Positions 37,099 to 46,117 of a DNA stretch of 64,000 nucleotides are shown piece after piece. The number at the start of each line of letters is the position of its first letter. Within the stretch, counting starts at the first letter, position 1. Position numbers and translations under genes: made by a program. The notes beneath the pieces are model-generated. The model was given only the letters and a program-made list of their open reading frames with translations, was not told the DNA's origin and searched no databases. Source of the DNA: Sideroxydans sp. (lineage in GTDB: Bacteria > Pseudomonadota > Gammaproteobacteria > Burkholderiales > Gallionellaceae); contig JAQTUV010000004.1 in NCBI GenBank assembly GCA_028707175.1, positions 248,001 to 312,000 of the forward strand, written 5' to 3'.

Positions 37099-39234
37099 TT
37101 AGAAGTCCCAGCGAACGCCCGCAGAGGTAAAGTAGCGCATAGCCTTGGTACTACCCGAAGCTCCGGAGCTTTTTGTATTTTCAACGCCCACATCCAAATC
37201 AAACGTAATGTTTTCTTGAAAGCGGTACGAACCGCGAACAGTTGGCGAGAAACGGGTCACCACACCACCAAATTGATCTTTTTGGCTATACATCTGCATT
37301 GACGTATCCATCATCCAGCCACCATTAAACAATTGATGGTTATATAAAAACAGTGAATATCCATCAGCAGCTTTGCTGTAGTTGTACGACGTACTGGCTG
37401 ACCAAATATCGCCCTCCCTCCACAAGGAGCTACCAATCAATTGTGTAGTCGCGCTCACCTCACCACCTCGAGTGGGTATGCCTGCAAATGTACCACTTGC
37501 CGCAACAGTCGTTGTTTTTGATACACGCACATCCGCACCAATTTGCCATTTTTTATTGAATGGCATCGTGGCGCCGAGTTGAACCAAAGTAGAGGTGGCC
37601 GTTCTTGCCAATGCCAAATCACGCAAACTACTTGCAGACATCGACTGCATAAGCGCATTTATCGAAGTCGTTTCAGCCCCCAACAAAGCATTACGGATAC
37701 TCAGCGAGGGAGTCTTTCGACGGTCTGCCATGAAATTGAACGAGATATCCCCCACACCCATCGAGCCCATCACTTGAGCCGCATTCAGTTGATTGAAGTT
37801 GACGTCATAATCAAGCAATGCAAATGCTGTTTTCTTATCTTCAAAATAGCGCCACTCTGTTCCAACTGCACGACGATCTTGCGCACCTTCCATCGTTTGG
37901 TTAATGCCATAAATCGAGAAAGCCCCTCTATCCACGCTGGCACTCACGAAAACAGGCTGGGTAGTTTGAGAATAATCTGCGATAGCCCCCACAGCTCCGT
38001 TGATGCGCAACTCTTGCGCATCACCATACGAACCTGCCAGTCCATCAAAACGGCCCATCACCCCACCACCGTTGGAAGATTGACGACCAACGCGCACCAA
38101 GTAATCCTGCTTGCGCCCCTTAATCTCGCCATACATCGAACTAATGCGATTGATGCTCGGCTTGTTTGACAAAAAATTGGAGGTATTCATCGCACGAAAT
38201 ACTAAACGACCGTCTACATCTTCACTTGTATATCGCCCAGATACATCCTCGGTCGTAATCAACATGGACTGATCGGTAAACGACGTCGTTATTGTTTCAG
38301 GTACGCCATTAAATGTCTGAGTTGAATCTTGAGTGGTTTTACCAAAATAATATCGAGAAGAGAGGCTCCCAAAAGTCGTCCAGCGAGCTGCACGTTTTTT
38401 ATCCGCCACGTCAACGATTCCTGCTTCTCCGCCCTTACCGGACAACTGTACCAAACGTTGCATCACCCTCGGCACACCCTCACTCTTTGGATATAGATTC
38501 AAATACAAGTCATATTCTGTCTTTGCCTTATCGAACTGCCCCGCACGTTGACGTGCCACACCAACCCACTCCTGAGCATCCTGCGTGTAATCATTTGGCG
38601 GCAACAGCAGCAGTTGATTTAACAAGCCCACAGCCGCTTCATTATTTTTCGCGGCCAGCGCATCCTTCGCTTGCACCATCAATGCGCGCCCCTGGGTGTT
38701 ATTAGCCGCTGCGTTAGCCTCAGCACCGGCCAAAACAGTACCCGCAGGGACAATCACTTCCGGCTTGATTACCGGCAAGTTCGGCAATGCTACCGCACTC
38801 ACATTTTGGCGATCTGGGCGAATCGTAATAACAAAACTACGTCCATCCTTACCTTGTGCAACGCTAAATTCCGCCTCCCGAACAAACTCCACAACCAGCT
38901 TGGGATTCGTTGCCTGATCTCGCGTGGTCACAGTGAATGCTGGAATAAGACTGGATGGTGGTGAATTGCGCACCTCGTTATCTACCCAAAGCTCCGTACT
39001 TGGCGCACCAGTCCCTTTCGTGTAAAAAATCTCCAACGTCTTTCCGCTATTGCCAGGCGAACTCCGTTTGTATTGCACAAATTGAATCGGCACCGACATT
39101 TGGATCGTCGCGACAACGCCCTCGCTTTGATATTCCAATGTCACATCATCTAACGGCAAAGCCATCGCAACGCCAGCGCTCATTCCCGTTAGCATCACAA
39201 ACACGCGAAGTATTTTGTTCATTTTTGAAGGCAT
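37099..39234 (-). CDS. Outer-membrane beta-barrel protein with N-terminal TPR region
   Basis: A 711-residue exported protein with a signal peptide cut after about residue 25 (MTGMSAGVAMA). Residues 26-150 form a beta-rich domain, residues 175-270 TPR-like helices (KAKTEYDLYLNLYPKSEGVP), and about 285-711 alternating amphipathic strands ending in Phe (SAGVRWDF), the mark of a BAM-assembled barrel. It has no CXXCH. As the last gene after two multihaem cytochromes it may be the outer-membrane pore that carries electrons across, as in porin-cytochrome complexes. That function is inference; the barrel is not recognisably MtrB/MtoB. AGGAG precedes the ATG by 6 bases. Confidence 0.75.
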   Translation of the reverse strand: MPSKMNKILRVFVMLTGMSAGVAMALPLDDVTLEYQSEGVVATIQMSVPIQFVQYKRSSPGNSGKTLEIFYTKGTGAPSTELWVDNEVRNSPPSSLIPAFTVTTRDQATNPKLVVEFVREAEFSVAQGKDGRSFVITIRPDRQNVSAVALPNLPVIKPEVIVPAGTVLAGAEANAAANNTQGRALMVQAKDALAAKNNEAAVGLLNQLLLLPPNDYTQDAQEWVGVARQRAGQFDKAKTEYDLYLNLYPKSEGVPRVMQRLVQLSGKGGEAGIVDVADKKRAARWTTFGSLSSRYYFGKTTQDSTQTFNGVPETITTSFTDQSMLITTEDVSGRYTSEDVDGRLVFRAMNTSNFLSNKPSINRISSMYGEIKGRKQDYLVRVGRQSSNGGGVMGRFDGLAGSYGDAQELRINGAVGAIADYSQTTQPVFVSASVDRGAFSIYGINQTMEGAQDRRAVGTEWRYFEDKKTAFALLDYDVNFNQLNAAQVMGSMGVGDISFNFMADRRKTPSLSIRNALLGAETTSINALMQSMSASSLRDLALARTATSTLVQLGATMPFNKKWQIGADVRVSKTTTVAASGTFAGIPTRGGEVSATTQLIGSSLWREGDIWSASTSYNYSKAADGYSLFLYNHQLFNGGWMMDTSMQMYSQKDQFGGVVTRFSPTVRGSYRFQENITFDLDVGVENTKSSGASGSTKAMRYFTSAGVRWDF

Positions 39235-39312
39235 GCATCACTCCTGAATAAAATCATTTTATTGACCTAGATAATGGTTGCCCCACACAAATATTTGAGT
39301 GGGGCAATACAC

Positions 39313-40638
39313 TTACTCATCCCAATTCAGGTAACTAGCAGCCCCTTTGGTGTGACATCCAGATTGAGCACAGTTATTACCACTACTGCCCTTGTGGCTC
39401 GACTTCGTACTCTGATTGTTACCTGTGTAGGCATTAGGCTTAATGTGACATGTTGCACAAGTGCTGGATGCAACACTGAACGAATGCAATACATTCACAT
39501 TCACCTTAGCCAAGCCTGTGTGGCAATTGCTACACGTCACACCTGCATTAAATGGAATATGATTGCTTGGCATTGCCCCAAGTGCACCCAGCCATGTCGT
39601 GGTGCCAACGTGGCACTGATTGCACTCTAGTGTCGTCGCAACGTGCCCTGTTGATTTACCCACGGCGATACTTCCATTGTGGCAACTTGAACATACCGCT
39701 GCAGTGTTGTGTTTAAAAGCTGCGGGTAACCAAGCCGAATTAACATGACAATCATCACATGCATTCGTGCCTTTTAGCTTCGGTGCGACGTGCGTGCCTG
39801 TCTTCCCAACTGCAAGGCTACCATTATGACAAGAAGCACAAGTACCTACTGCTGTAGTGTGGTTGAAGCTCGCTGGCAACCAAGCACTTGTACGATGGCA
39901 AGAATCGCATGCCAAAGTGCCTTTTAGCCCCGTGTGCGTTCCTGTCTTACCTGTAGACAAACTACCGTTATGACATGTTGCACAAGAACCGGGAGTGACG
40001 TTGCGATGTGTATAAGCTGCTGGCAACCAACTTGTTTGCTTATGGCACTCATCACACGCCAAGGTAGCTTTAGCACCGGTATGAGATCCAGTTTTGCCGG
40101 TTGCAGTTGATCCGTTATGGCAAGTCGCACAGGTACCGGGCAGGACCCCCACATGATTCCAACTTGCGGGCAACCAAGCAGTAGAACGATGGCAACTATC
40201 ACAAGAATTAGTCGCTTTACTACCCGCGTTATGCGATGCCGGCTTGGAAATAGACAATCTACCGTTATGGCAAGTTAAGCATTGGCCTGGCGTTGCATTA
40301 CCGTGGTTGTAGCGTGCCCCTAACCACGTAGCCGTATTGAAGTGACATGTTTCACAGGCCGAGTTTGTAGCAATGTGATTATTCGATTTTGGCGTAGCAA
40401 CAATCCGTTTCCCCGTTGCGTGACACGCATCACAAGCTCTTGGCGTGCCTTTGAATATGCCCCCCACGTGACACGTTTCGCAGGGTGCTGCGGCATGACC
40501 GCCCGAAAGTGCAAAACCCGTTGTAGAGTGATTAAAGTCCCGAGTTGTTGGCTGAGTAGCGGCATTGGCCTGTAACGAAATAAGCGCTAAAGCCACCAAA
40601 GACCAACTTACCAGCATCCGTTTTAATTGTTTCATCAT
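39313..40638 (-). CDS. Exported multihaem c-type cytochrome, 15 CXXCH plus one CX4CH
   Basis: A 441-residue protein with a signal peptide ending near SLQANAA. I count fifteen CXXCH motifs and one C-AQSG-CH at the C-terminus, so up to 16 haems. Between about residues 90 and 330 the sequence is a repeat of about 46 residues carrying two haems each (CATCHNGSLSTGKTGTHTG, then CDSCHRTSAWLPASFNH). An SD of GGAGG fits the second ATG at 40635 better than the first. It probably works in the periplasm or at the outer membrane between the 27-haem protein and the barrel protein. Partners are inferred from gene order. Confidence 0.9.
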   Translation of the reverse strand: MMKQLKRMLVSWSLVALALISLQANAATQPTTRDFNHSTTGFALSGGHAAAPCETCHVGGIFKGTPRACDACHATGKRIVATPKSNNHIATNSACETCHFNTATWLGARYNHGNATPGQCLTCHNGRLSISKPASHNAGSKATNSCDSCHRSTAWLPASWNHVGVLPGTCATCHNGSTATGKTGSHTGAKATLACDECHKQTSWLPAAYTHRNVTPGSCATCHNGSLSTGKTGTHTGLKGTLACDSCHRTSAWLPASFNHTTAVGTCASCHNGSLAVGKTGTHVAPKLKGTNACDDCHVNSAWLPAAFKHNTAAVCSSCHNGSIAVGKSTGHVATTLECNQCHVGTTTWLGALGAMPSNHIPFNAGVTCSNCHTGLAKVNVNVLHSFSVASSTCATCHIKPNAYTGNNQSTKSSHKGSSGNNCAQSGCHTKGAASYLNWDE

Positions 40639-40689
40639 TCACCTCCGAATTGAGTCCTACACATCCGACAATTCAACACAACACCCTAT

Positions 40690-42711
40690 CTACTTTTTAC
40701 GAATCACTTCCACACCCATCTTAATCTGCTTCCAATCATCACCGTCATGACAACGATCACATCGATCTCCATAAGCACCGTTATGCACATCGTCCCGATC
40801 ATGACAGCTACCACATGCAGTTGATGTCACCACCTTCTTTGCCATTGGCTTCGAGTGGCACACATAACATTTATTTGCCGTCTTCTTGTGCGGACCAACC
40901 AGCTTGAAGTTGGTTCTATTGTGATCAAAGTCCCAAGATTCCCACGCACGCGTAGAGTGACAAACTTGGCATTCAGTTCCAAAGCGGCGCTTGTGAACAT
41001 CGTCTTTTTCATGACATGACCAACAATCCGACTTCGCATCCTTAAAGGTCACCGCCGAGTGACACTTTTTACATGTCACAATGCCATGCCTGCCCAACAA
41101 CGGGAAGGTAGACATCACATTGTGGTTGAATTTATCCACTTCCTTCCATGAGGTTTCAACGTGGCAACTTTCACATTTCTTACCTTCTTGACCTTTATGC
41201 TTGTCGTCTTTTTCATGGCACGAGAAGCAGTCCATTGCCAATTTATCCTTGTACAAATCTCCTTTATGGCAGGCGTTGCACTTTAATGGCGAAGGAGACT
41301 TGTGCTTGCCGAGTAAGGGGAATTTAGTCTTTTTGTCGTGATCGAAGACCGCCTTCTTCCAATCATTTTCGTCGTGGCATACGTCACACTTTGTACCAAA
41401 TTTACCCTTATGGGTTTTATCGTCATCTTTCTTATGACAAGAGACACATGTCATTTCTAACTTGTCTTTATACAAATCACCTTTATGGCAGCTTACGCAT
41501 TTGAGTGGTGCGCGATGCTTACCCATTAGTGGGAATTTAGTTTTGTCGTGATCGAATTTGATCTCTTTCCAGCTATCTGCCACGTGACAGCTTTCGCACT
41601 TGACGCCAAAGTTGCCTTTATGCGCCTTTTCGTCATCTTTCTTATGGCAAGAGATACACGTCATCTCCAGCTTATCTTTGTATAAATCTCCTTTGTGGCA
41701 GCTAACACATTTGAGTGGTGCGCGATGCTTACCCAGCAACGGGAATTTGGTCGACTTGCCGTGATCAAAGAAGCTCTCTTTCCAATCTTTTTCGTTATGG
41801 CAAGTTTCGCATTTAGGACCGAATTTTCCTTTATGCGCTTTGTCGTCGTCTTTTTTGTGGCATGCATTACAAAGCTTAGGAGTGTCTTTGTATTTTTTGT
41901 CGATATGGCATTTATCGCACTTAACATCCTCATGCTTACCTAGCAGCGGGAACTTTGTTTTGTCATGATCAAATTTAGAGGTCTTCCAATCTTTCTCACT
42001 ATGGCAAGTCTCACATTTTTGACCAAGCTTCCCGTTATGCGCTTTGTCATCATCTTTCTTATGACAACCAACGCAAGTCTTTGGCACTCCCTTGTATTTG
42101 TTATCAATGTGGCATTTCACACACTTCACTTCGACGTGCTTGCCTAACAATTTGAAATCGGTCTTATCATGATCAAAACTGGTGGTCTTCCAATCTTTTT
42201 CGGTATGACATTTGGCACAGTCCTTACCCAAGCGCCCTTTATGCGCTTTTTCGTCATCTGCCTGATGGCAGGTGTGACACACGGATGGCGCATCGCGGAA
42301 TTTAACCCCCGCTTTATGACAGCTTGCACACTTAACTTTCTCAGCTAAGTGACCGCCCTTGAGCTCGTAATCCGTAAGTTTGTGATCGAACTTCTTCTGA
42401 TCAAAATCGGCGGGCTTAAATGCTCTCCCTTTGTGTTCGGCGTGACATTCTTTACATTCTTTAGTGGTGTCGATTCGACCGTGGTGACCTTTTTTAGCCG
42501 CAACGTCTTTGCCAACTTCTTTGTGGCAATCCATACACAGCTTTGACTGTGCTTTTTTGTCGAACTTCTTGTGGCAAAGTTCGCAATTCTCTTCTTCTTT
42601 GACGTGCCCTTGGATGACATCTCCCGGCATCAATAACTTGTTTGCTTGCCCCTGAAGTGGGAATGCAAGCAAACAAAAGGTTAGGGAGAGAATTCGTGCA
42701 AACATCAACAT
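40690..42711 (-). CDS. Exported giant multihaem c-type cytochrome, 27 CXXCH
   Basis: A 673-residue protein with a signal peptide ending about LQGQANK. I count 27 CXXCH motifs, about one per 25 residues, giving a long haem wire. The middle is built from modules of about 65-68 residues with three haems each, in the pattern KCETCHxEKDW, FDHDKTKFPLLGKH, KCVSCHKGDLYKD, CISCHKKDD. The protein is very lysine-rich, so strongly basic. It could span the periplasm between the membrane cytochrome b encoded upstream and the outer membrane. Similar large cytochromes occur in iron-oxidiser clusters described as PCC3; membership is likely but unproven here. Confidence 0.92.
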   Translation of the reverse strand: MLMFARILSLTFCLLAFPLQGQANKLLMPGDVIQGHVKEEENCELCHKKFDKKAQSKLCMDCHKEVGKDVAAKKGHHGRIDTTKECKECHAEHKGRAFKPADFDQKKFDHKLTDYELKGGHLAEKVKCASCHKAGVKFRDAPSVCHTCHQADDEKAHKGRLGKDCAKCHTEKDWKTTSFDHDKTDFKLLGKHVEVKCVKCHIDNKYKGVPKTCVGCHKKDDDKAHNGKLGQKCETCHSEKDWKTSKFDHDKTKFPLLGKHEDVKCDKCHIDKKYKDTPKLCNACHKKDDDKAHKGKFGPKCETCHNEKDWKESFFDHGKSTKFPLLGKHRAPLKCVSCHKGDLYKDKLEMTCISCHKKDDEKAHKGNFGVKCESCHVADSWKEIKFDHDKTKFPLMGKHRAPLKCVSCHKGDLYKDKLEMTCVSCHKKDDDKTHKGKFGTKCDVCHDENDWKKAVFDHDKKTKFPLLGKHKSPSPLKCNACHKGDLYKDKLAMDCFSCHEKDDKHKGQEGKKCESCHVETSWKEVDKFNHNVMSTFPLLGRHGIVTCKKCHSAVTFKDAKSDCWSCHEKDDVHKRRFGTECQVCHSTRAWESWDFDHNRTNFKLVGPHKKTANKCYVCHSKPMAKKVVTSTACGSCHDRDDVHNGAYGDRCDRCHDGDDWKQIKMGVEVIRKK

Positions 42712-42735
42712 ATCTAGTCCAATTAAATTGATTGA

Positions 42736-43632
42736 TTAGAACGCATGCACTGCATACACGTGGTAAATCGCACTAAACACCATCATGTAAACGAGTGGAA
42801 TGTGGAAGATATGCCACCACGAGAATAAACGCTCATAGGTGCGGAACTGCGCAGCATCCCTCACTGCGCCCACATAGCCTTTTATTTTTTCACGGTAATC
42901 TTGAAAGAGAACCTCCATACCAGCCATTTGCTGGGCATTGAAGTTGTGTTCCTTTGCCTGCTGATGCATAAGGACTTTAATCTCCTTGGTCAATCTGCGA
43001 ACCAAAGAAGCCGCTTCAAATCCCACCTTCAAAAAATTCCCAAAGCCATAACCTACACCTTTGGAGTATTCATCTCCTCGAACACGAAACTCTTCAAGCG
43101 ACTTTTCCACACTCGGAGCAAAATTAAACAACGACTTAACATCCCCAGTCTGCTCCATCTCGACTTGCAATTCTTTCACCGTTGCTTGCCTACCATACAA
43201 TCCGTGGTGAATTTTTGTATAGAAAAAACGACCGAATGTTCCGCTCCCCGACACCAGCAACATGCAATACATTGCCACTGCTGCATTCATTGATCCCTGT
43301 GGATGGATGAAGGGGATATAGACATGATACGTAGAGTGGAAAATGATAAACAACGGCCCCATGATTCCCAACACCATGTGCCACTTAAACCATGTAGGCA
43401 GAAAACCCAAGTTGCTAATCACGCCCCAACGCTTACGCAAAGGATAGAGCAACAGCAGCAACATCATGATGCCGCCCGTCAATCCCAAGTTATATCCAAA
43501 ATCGAACAACTCTTCACCCGGGGTGTACAGCGTTTGAGGATAAACAAAGAAGTAACCTGTGATGGTAACAATCCCCACCATGCCAATAAAAATCAACCAA
43601 TTGCGATGTTCAGATTTGTTTTTTGCTTTCAT
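42736..43632 (-). CDS. Cytochrome b561-like inner-membrane protein
   Basis: A 298-residue protein with about five membrane helices: one at about 12-32, one at about 47-65, a His-rich pair at about 82-107 and 118-135, and a C-terminal helix. Candidate haem b ligands occur as WFKWHMVLG with FHSTYHVY, and as WWHIFHIP with IYHVYAVHAF. A hydrophilic domain of about 110 residues (about 145-255) lies between them. It heads the multihaem cluster and may exchange electrons between the quinone pool and the 27-haem cytochrome. The direction, iron oxidation or reduction, cannot be told from the sequence. Confidence 0.8.
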   Translation of the reverse strand: MKAKNKSEHRNWLIFIGMVGIVTITGYFFVYPQTLYTPGEELFDFGYNLGLTGGIMMLLLLLYPLRKRWGVISNLGFLPTWFKWHMVLGIMGPLFIIFHSTYHVYIPFIHPQGSMNAAVAMYCMLLVSGSGTFGRFFYTKIHHGLYGRQATVKELQVEMEQTGDVKSLFNFAPSVEKSLEEFRVRGDEYSKGVGYGFGNFLKVGFEAASLVRRLTKEIKVLMHQQAKEHNFNAQQMAGMEVLFQDYREKIKGYVGAVRDAAQFRTYERLFSWWHIFHIPLVYMMVFSAIYHVYAVHAF

Positions 43633-43860
43633 GTTTTATTTTCCAGCGACCAGGCTTTTTAATTGCGCGAATTGTAATATATGAATCGTTGATTTGTGTT
43701 CTGTTTGCTTGCCACATAGAATGCCGCGCACTGCGACAAACCCAATTTTTATAAGTTCACAGAAACTATTTTTAATCACTATTTCAGCCGCATCAAACGC
43801 CCTTCTTCTTTGATTTAATAAGGTTTAATTTTTACCCATATTTTAAATAGGCCCGCCATC
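43633..43860. other. Divergent intergenic region of the cytochrome and flavoprotein genes
   Basis: This AT-rich stretch of 228 bases must hold the promoters of both the minus-strand cytochrome cluster and the plus-strand flavoprotein gene. I see no convincing FNR dyad, -35/-10 pair or hairpin, and no ORF with a ribosome site. Confidence 0.6.
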
Positions 43861-45159
43861 ATGGACATCGCAATCTACCTAATACCGCTTGTCATCATTT
43901 TATTCATCTACCTGAACGGTAGAAGGAAGCACGAAAAAGATTCCGTCGGACAAATGCAAGAAGCCATTGCGCAAGGGCTCACCGAACCATCATCACTCCA
44001 CCCAGTGATTGACCCAGTATTGTGTTTAGGCTCAGGCAGTTGCATCAAAGCCTGCCCCGAAGAAGCACTTGGCATGATCAAAGGTAAAGCCGTACTCATC
44101 AACCCCACCCTCTGCATTGGCCATGGCGCATGTGCAGCATCATGCCCTCAAGATGCTATTACTCTGGTCTTCGGGACAGAGAAGCGCGGCATGGACATAC
44201 CACAGGTCGACCCGACCTTTGAAACTAACGTCAAGGGAATCTTCATCGCAGGCGAACTGGGCGGCATGGGCTTGATCCGCAAATCTGCAACTCAAGGCGC
44301 ACAAGCTGCAGCATCTATCGCCAAGTTAAAAGGTAGTGATAATGCCTATGATGTCGTCATCGTTGGCACGGGCCCCGCTGGATTAGGCGCGACTTTGGGC
44401 GCGATGGAAAACAAATTGCGCTACGTCACACTCGAACAAGAAACATCTTTGGGCGGCGCAATCTTCCAATACCCACGCAACAAGGTGGCAATGACTGCCC
44501 CCGTCAAACTTCCGCTAATCGGCGAAATGCACTTCAGAGAAGTCAGCAAGGAGAAGTTGCTTGAGTTTTGGGCAGATATCATCAAAAAAACAGGCATGAA
44601 GCTCAATTTTGAAGAACGCATGGAGACCATCACCAAGACCGACAAAGGCTTTATTGTAAAAACCTCAAAAGCGTCTTACGAAACACGTACCGTGCTACTC
44701 GCCATCGGCCGTCGCGGCACCCCCCGCAAACTAGGCTGCCCAGGAGAAGAGCAACCCAAAGTGGTCTATCGCCTCATCGATCCTGAGCAGTATCGCAACA
44801 TGCACGTAGTCGTTGTGGGCGGCGGCGATAGCGCACTGGAAGCTGCGATGTCCATTGCAGAAGAACCGGGAACGACCGTTGTTCTATCCGCTCGCGGCGA
44901 AGATTTCGGTAAAGCGTTCGGTGGTGCAAAACCAAAGAATCGCGACAAATTGAAGGCGATGGCAGATGCAGGAAAATTGCAGATTATGCTTAAGTCTGGG
45001 GTGAAACTGATTAACAAAGACACCATCGTGATGAAACACGGCGATGCAGAAGTCGAAATCCCTAATCAGGGCGTCATCGTCTGTGCGGGCGGTTTATTAC
45101 CAACACCTTTCTTGAAAGAAATTGGGGTGCTGGTCGAGGCAAAATTCGGCACAACGTAA
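43861..45159 (+). CDS. Membrane-anchored ferredoxin / FAD-NAD(P) oxidoreductase
   Basis: A 432-residue protein starting with a membrane helix (DIAIYLIPLVIILFIYL). Two ferredoxin-type motifs follow, but each lacks the second cysteine: C55, S58, C61, C65 and C85, H88, C91, C95. The rest is a two-dinucleotide-binding flavoprotein with VIVGTGPAGLGA (about 166, FAD) and VVVGGGDSALEAA (about 318, NAD(P)H), without a thioredoxin-reductase CxxC. It may link NAD(P)H or ferredoxin to the membrane electron chain of the divergent cytochrome cluster. No Shine-Dalgarno sequence is evident before the ATG, which makes the start less certain. Confidence 0.85.
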   Translation: MDIAIYLIPLVIILFIYLNGRRKHEKDSVGQMQEAIAQGLTEPSSLHPVIDPVLCLGSGSCIKACPEEALGMIKGKAVLINPTLCIGHGACAASCPQDAITLVFGTEKRGMDIPQVDPTFETNVKGIFIAGELGGMGLIRKSATQGAQAAASIAKLKGSDNAYDVVIVGTGPAGLGATLGAMENKLRYVTLEQETSLGGAIFQYPRNKVAMTAPVKLPLIGEMHFREVSKEKLLEFWADIIKKTGMKLNFEERMETITKTDKGFIVKTSKASYETRTVLLAIGRRGTPRKLGCPGEEQPKVVYRLIDPEQYRNMHVVVVGGGDSALEAAMSIAEEPGTTVVLSARGEDFGKAFGGAKPKNRDKLKAMADAGKLQIMLKSGVKLINKDTIVMKHGDAEVEIPNQGVIVCAGGLLPTPFLKEIGVLVEAKFGTT

Positions 45160-45175
45160 TAGCGTTCGAAAAAGA

Positions 45176-45207
45176 AAAAGACCTGCAATCACTTGCAGGT
45201 CTTTTTT
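45176..45207 (+). terminator. Terminator after the flavoprotein gene, probably bidirectional
   Basis: AAAAAGACCTGCA and TGCAGGTCTTTTTT pair into an 8-bp GC-rich core plus an A-T extension around a short loop. It ends the flavoprotein transcript at its T tract. On the other strand the A tract becomes a T tract, so it can also stop the tRNA transcript. Confidence 0.88.
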
Positions 45208-45209
45208 AT

Positions 45210-45285
45210 TGGTGCCGCCAATCGGATTCGAACTGATGACCTACCGCTTACAAGGCGGTTGCTCTACCAACTGAGCTATGGCGGC
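45210..45285 (-). tRNA. tRNA-Thr (anticodon TGT)
   Basis: 76 bases including an encoded CCA. The acceptor arms GCCGCCA and TGGCGGC pair, the D-arm reads AGCTCAGTTGGTAGAGC, the anticodon loop CTTGTAA gives TGT, and the T-arm has GTTCGAATC. It is transcribed after tRNA-Lys. Confidence 0.97.
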
Positions 45286-45300
45286 GGTGATGCTTGAAAC

Positions 45301-45376
45301 TGGTGGGTCGGGCGAGATTCGAACTCGCGACCAACGGATTAAAAGTCCGCTGCTCTACCGACTGAGCTACCGACCC
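45301..45376 (-). tRNA. tRNA-Lys (anticodon TTT)
   Basis: 76 bases with encoded CCA. The acceptor arms GGGTCGG and CCGACCC pair, the anticodon loop CTTTTAA gives TTT, and the T-arm has GTTCGAATC. It lies 15 bases before tRNA-Thr in one transcript. Confidence 0.97.
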
Positions 45377-45395
45377 CTCCTAAAAAGGAGCGCGC

Positions 45396-45423
45396 ATTAT
45401 ACGGTTTTGACTTCGACTGTCAA
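45396..45423 (-). promoter_or_regulatory. Sigma-70 promoter of the tRNA-Lys/Thr operon
   Basis: On the minus strand TTGACA, a 16-base spacer and TATAAT are perfect consensus boxes. They are followed by GCGCGC, a GC-rich discriminator typical of stable-RNA promoters under stringent control. The start would be about 10-15 bases before tRNA-Lys. Confidence 0.9.
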
Positions 45424-45440
45424 ACAAACCATTAAAAAAA

Positions 45441-46115
45441 CTATCTGACAACGTAGCGTGTCGCGTCAGGAACGTCCGCAGCATTGAATCCATCGCGACG
45501 CAAACGACAAGAATCACAACGCCCACAAGCGCGTCCTTCCTCATCTGCTTGATAGCAAGATACTGTCATCGCGTAATCCACACCAAGTCGAACTCCTTCG
45601 CGAATAATCTCCGCCTTACTTAAGTACAACAAAGGCGCATGTAAAGTAAGTGGAGTGCCTTCCACTGCCGCTTTGGTAGCTAGATTAGACATTCGCTCGA
45701 ACGCACTAACATATTCAGGGCGACAATCGGGATACCCCGAGTAATCAACGGCATTCACACCGAAGAAAATATCCTGCGCATGTAGCACCTCAGCCCAAGC
45801 AAGTGCAAGTGACAGCATAATGGTGTTACGCGCCGGAACGTAGGTGGAAGGAATACCCACTCCCTCTTTTTCAGGCACCGCTATTTGATTGTCTGTCAGC
45901 GAAGATCCGCCGAATGCAGTCAAATCAATGTTGATGACCCGATGCTCCTGCGCACCCAAAATATCTGCGACACGTTTTGATGCTGCCAACTCCGCATGAT
46001 GTCGCTGCCCATAATCAACACTCAGCGCATAACACTTAAATCCTTGCTCTTTCGCCATTGCAAGCACAGTTGCAGAATCTAAACCACCTGAAAGCAATAC
46101 CACCGCATTTTTCAT
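45441..46115 (-). CDS. queC: 7-cyano-7-deazaguanine synthase QueC
   Basis: QueC converts 7-carboxy-7-deazaguanine to preQ0 with ATP and ammonia in queuosine synthesis. The 224-residue protein has the PP-loop [12 protein letters not shown] near the N-terminus, the [12 protein letters not shown] motif, and a C-terminal zinc site with CGRCDSC plus an upstream Cys in [12 protein letters not shown]. It begins 2 bases after the queE stop, so the two are co-transcribed. Confidence 0.97.
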   Translation of the reverse strand: MKNAVVLLSGGLDSATVLAMAKEQGFKCYALSVDYGQRHHAELAASKRVADILGAQEHRVINIDLTAFGGSSLTDNQIAVPEKEGVGIPSTYVPARNTIMLSLALAWAEVLHAQDIFFGVNAVDYSGYPDCRPEYVSAFERMSNLATKAAVEGTPLTLHAPLLYLSKAEIIREGVRLGVDYAMTVSCYQADEEGRACGRCDSCRLRRDGFNAADVPDATRYVVR

Positions 46116-46117
46116 TC

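Noticed and set aside
37099-39234. Naming the barrel MtrB/MtoB
   Set aside because: It has an N-terminal TPR region and no recognisable MtrB motifs, and the neighbouring cytochromes are not decahaem MtrA types.
39924-40202. ORFs in other frames of the multihaem genes
   Set aside because: They are shadows created by the repeated coding sequence and show no start signals or motifs of their own.
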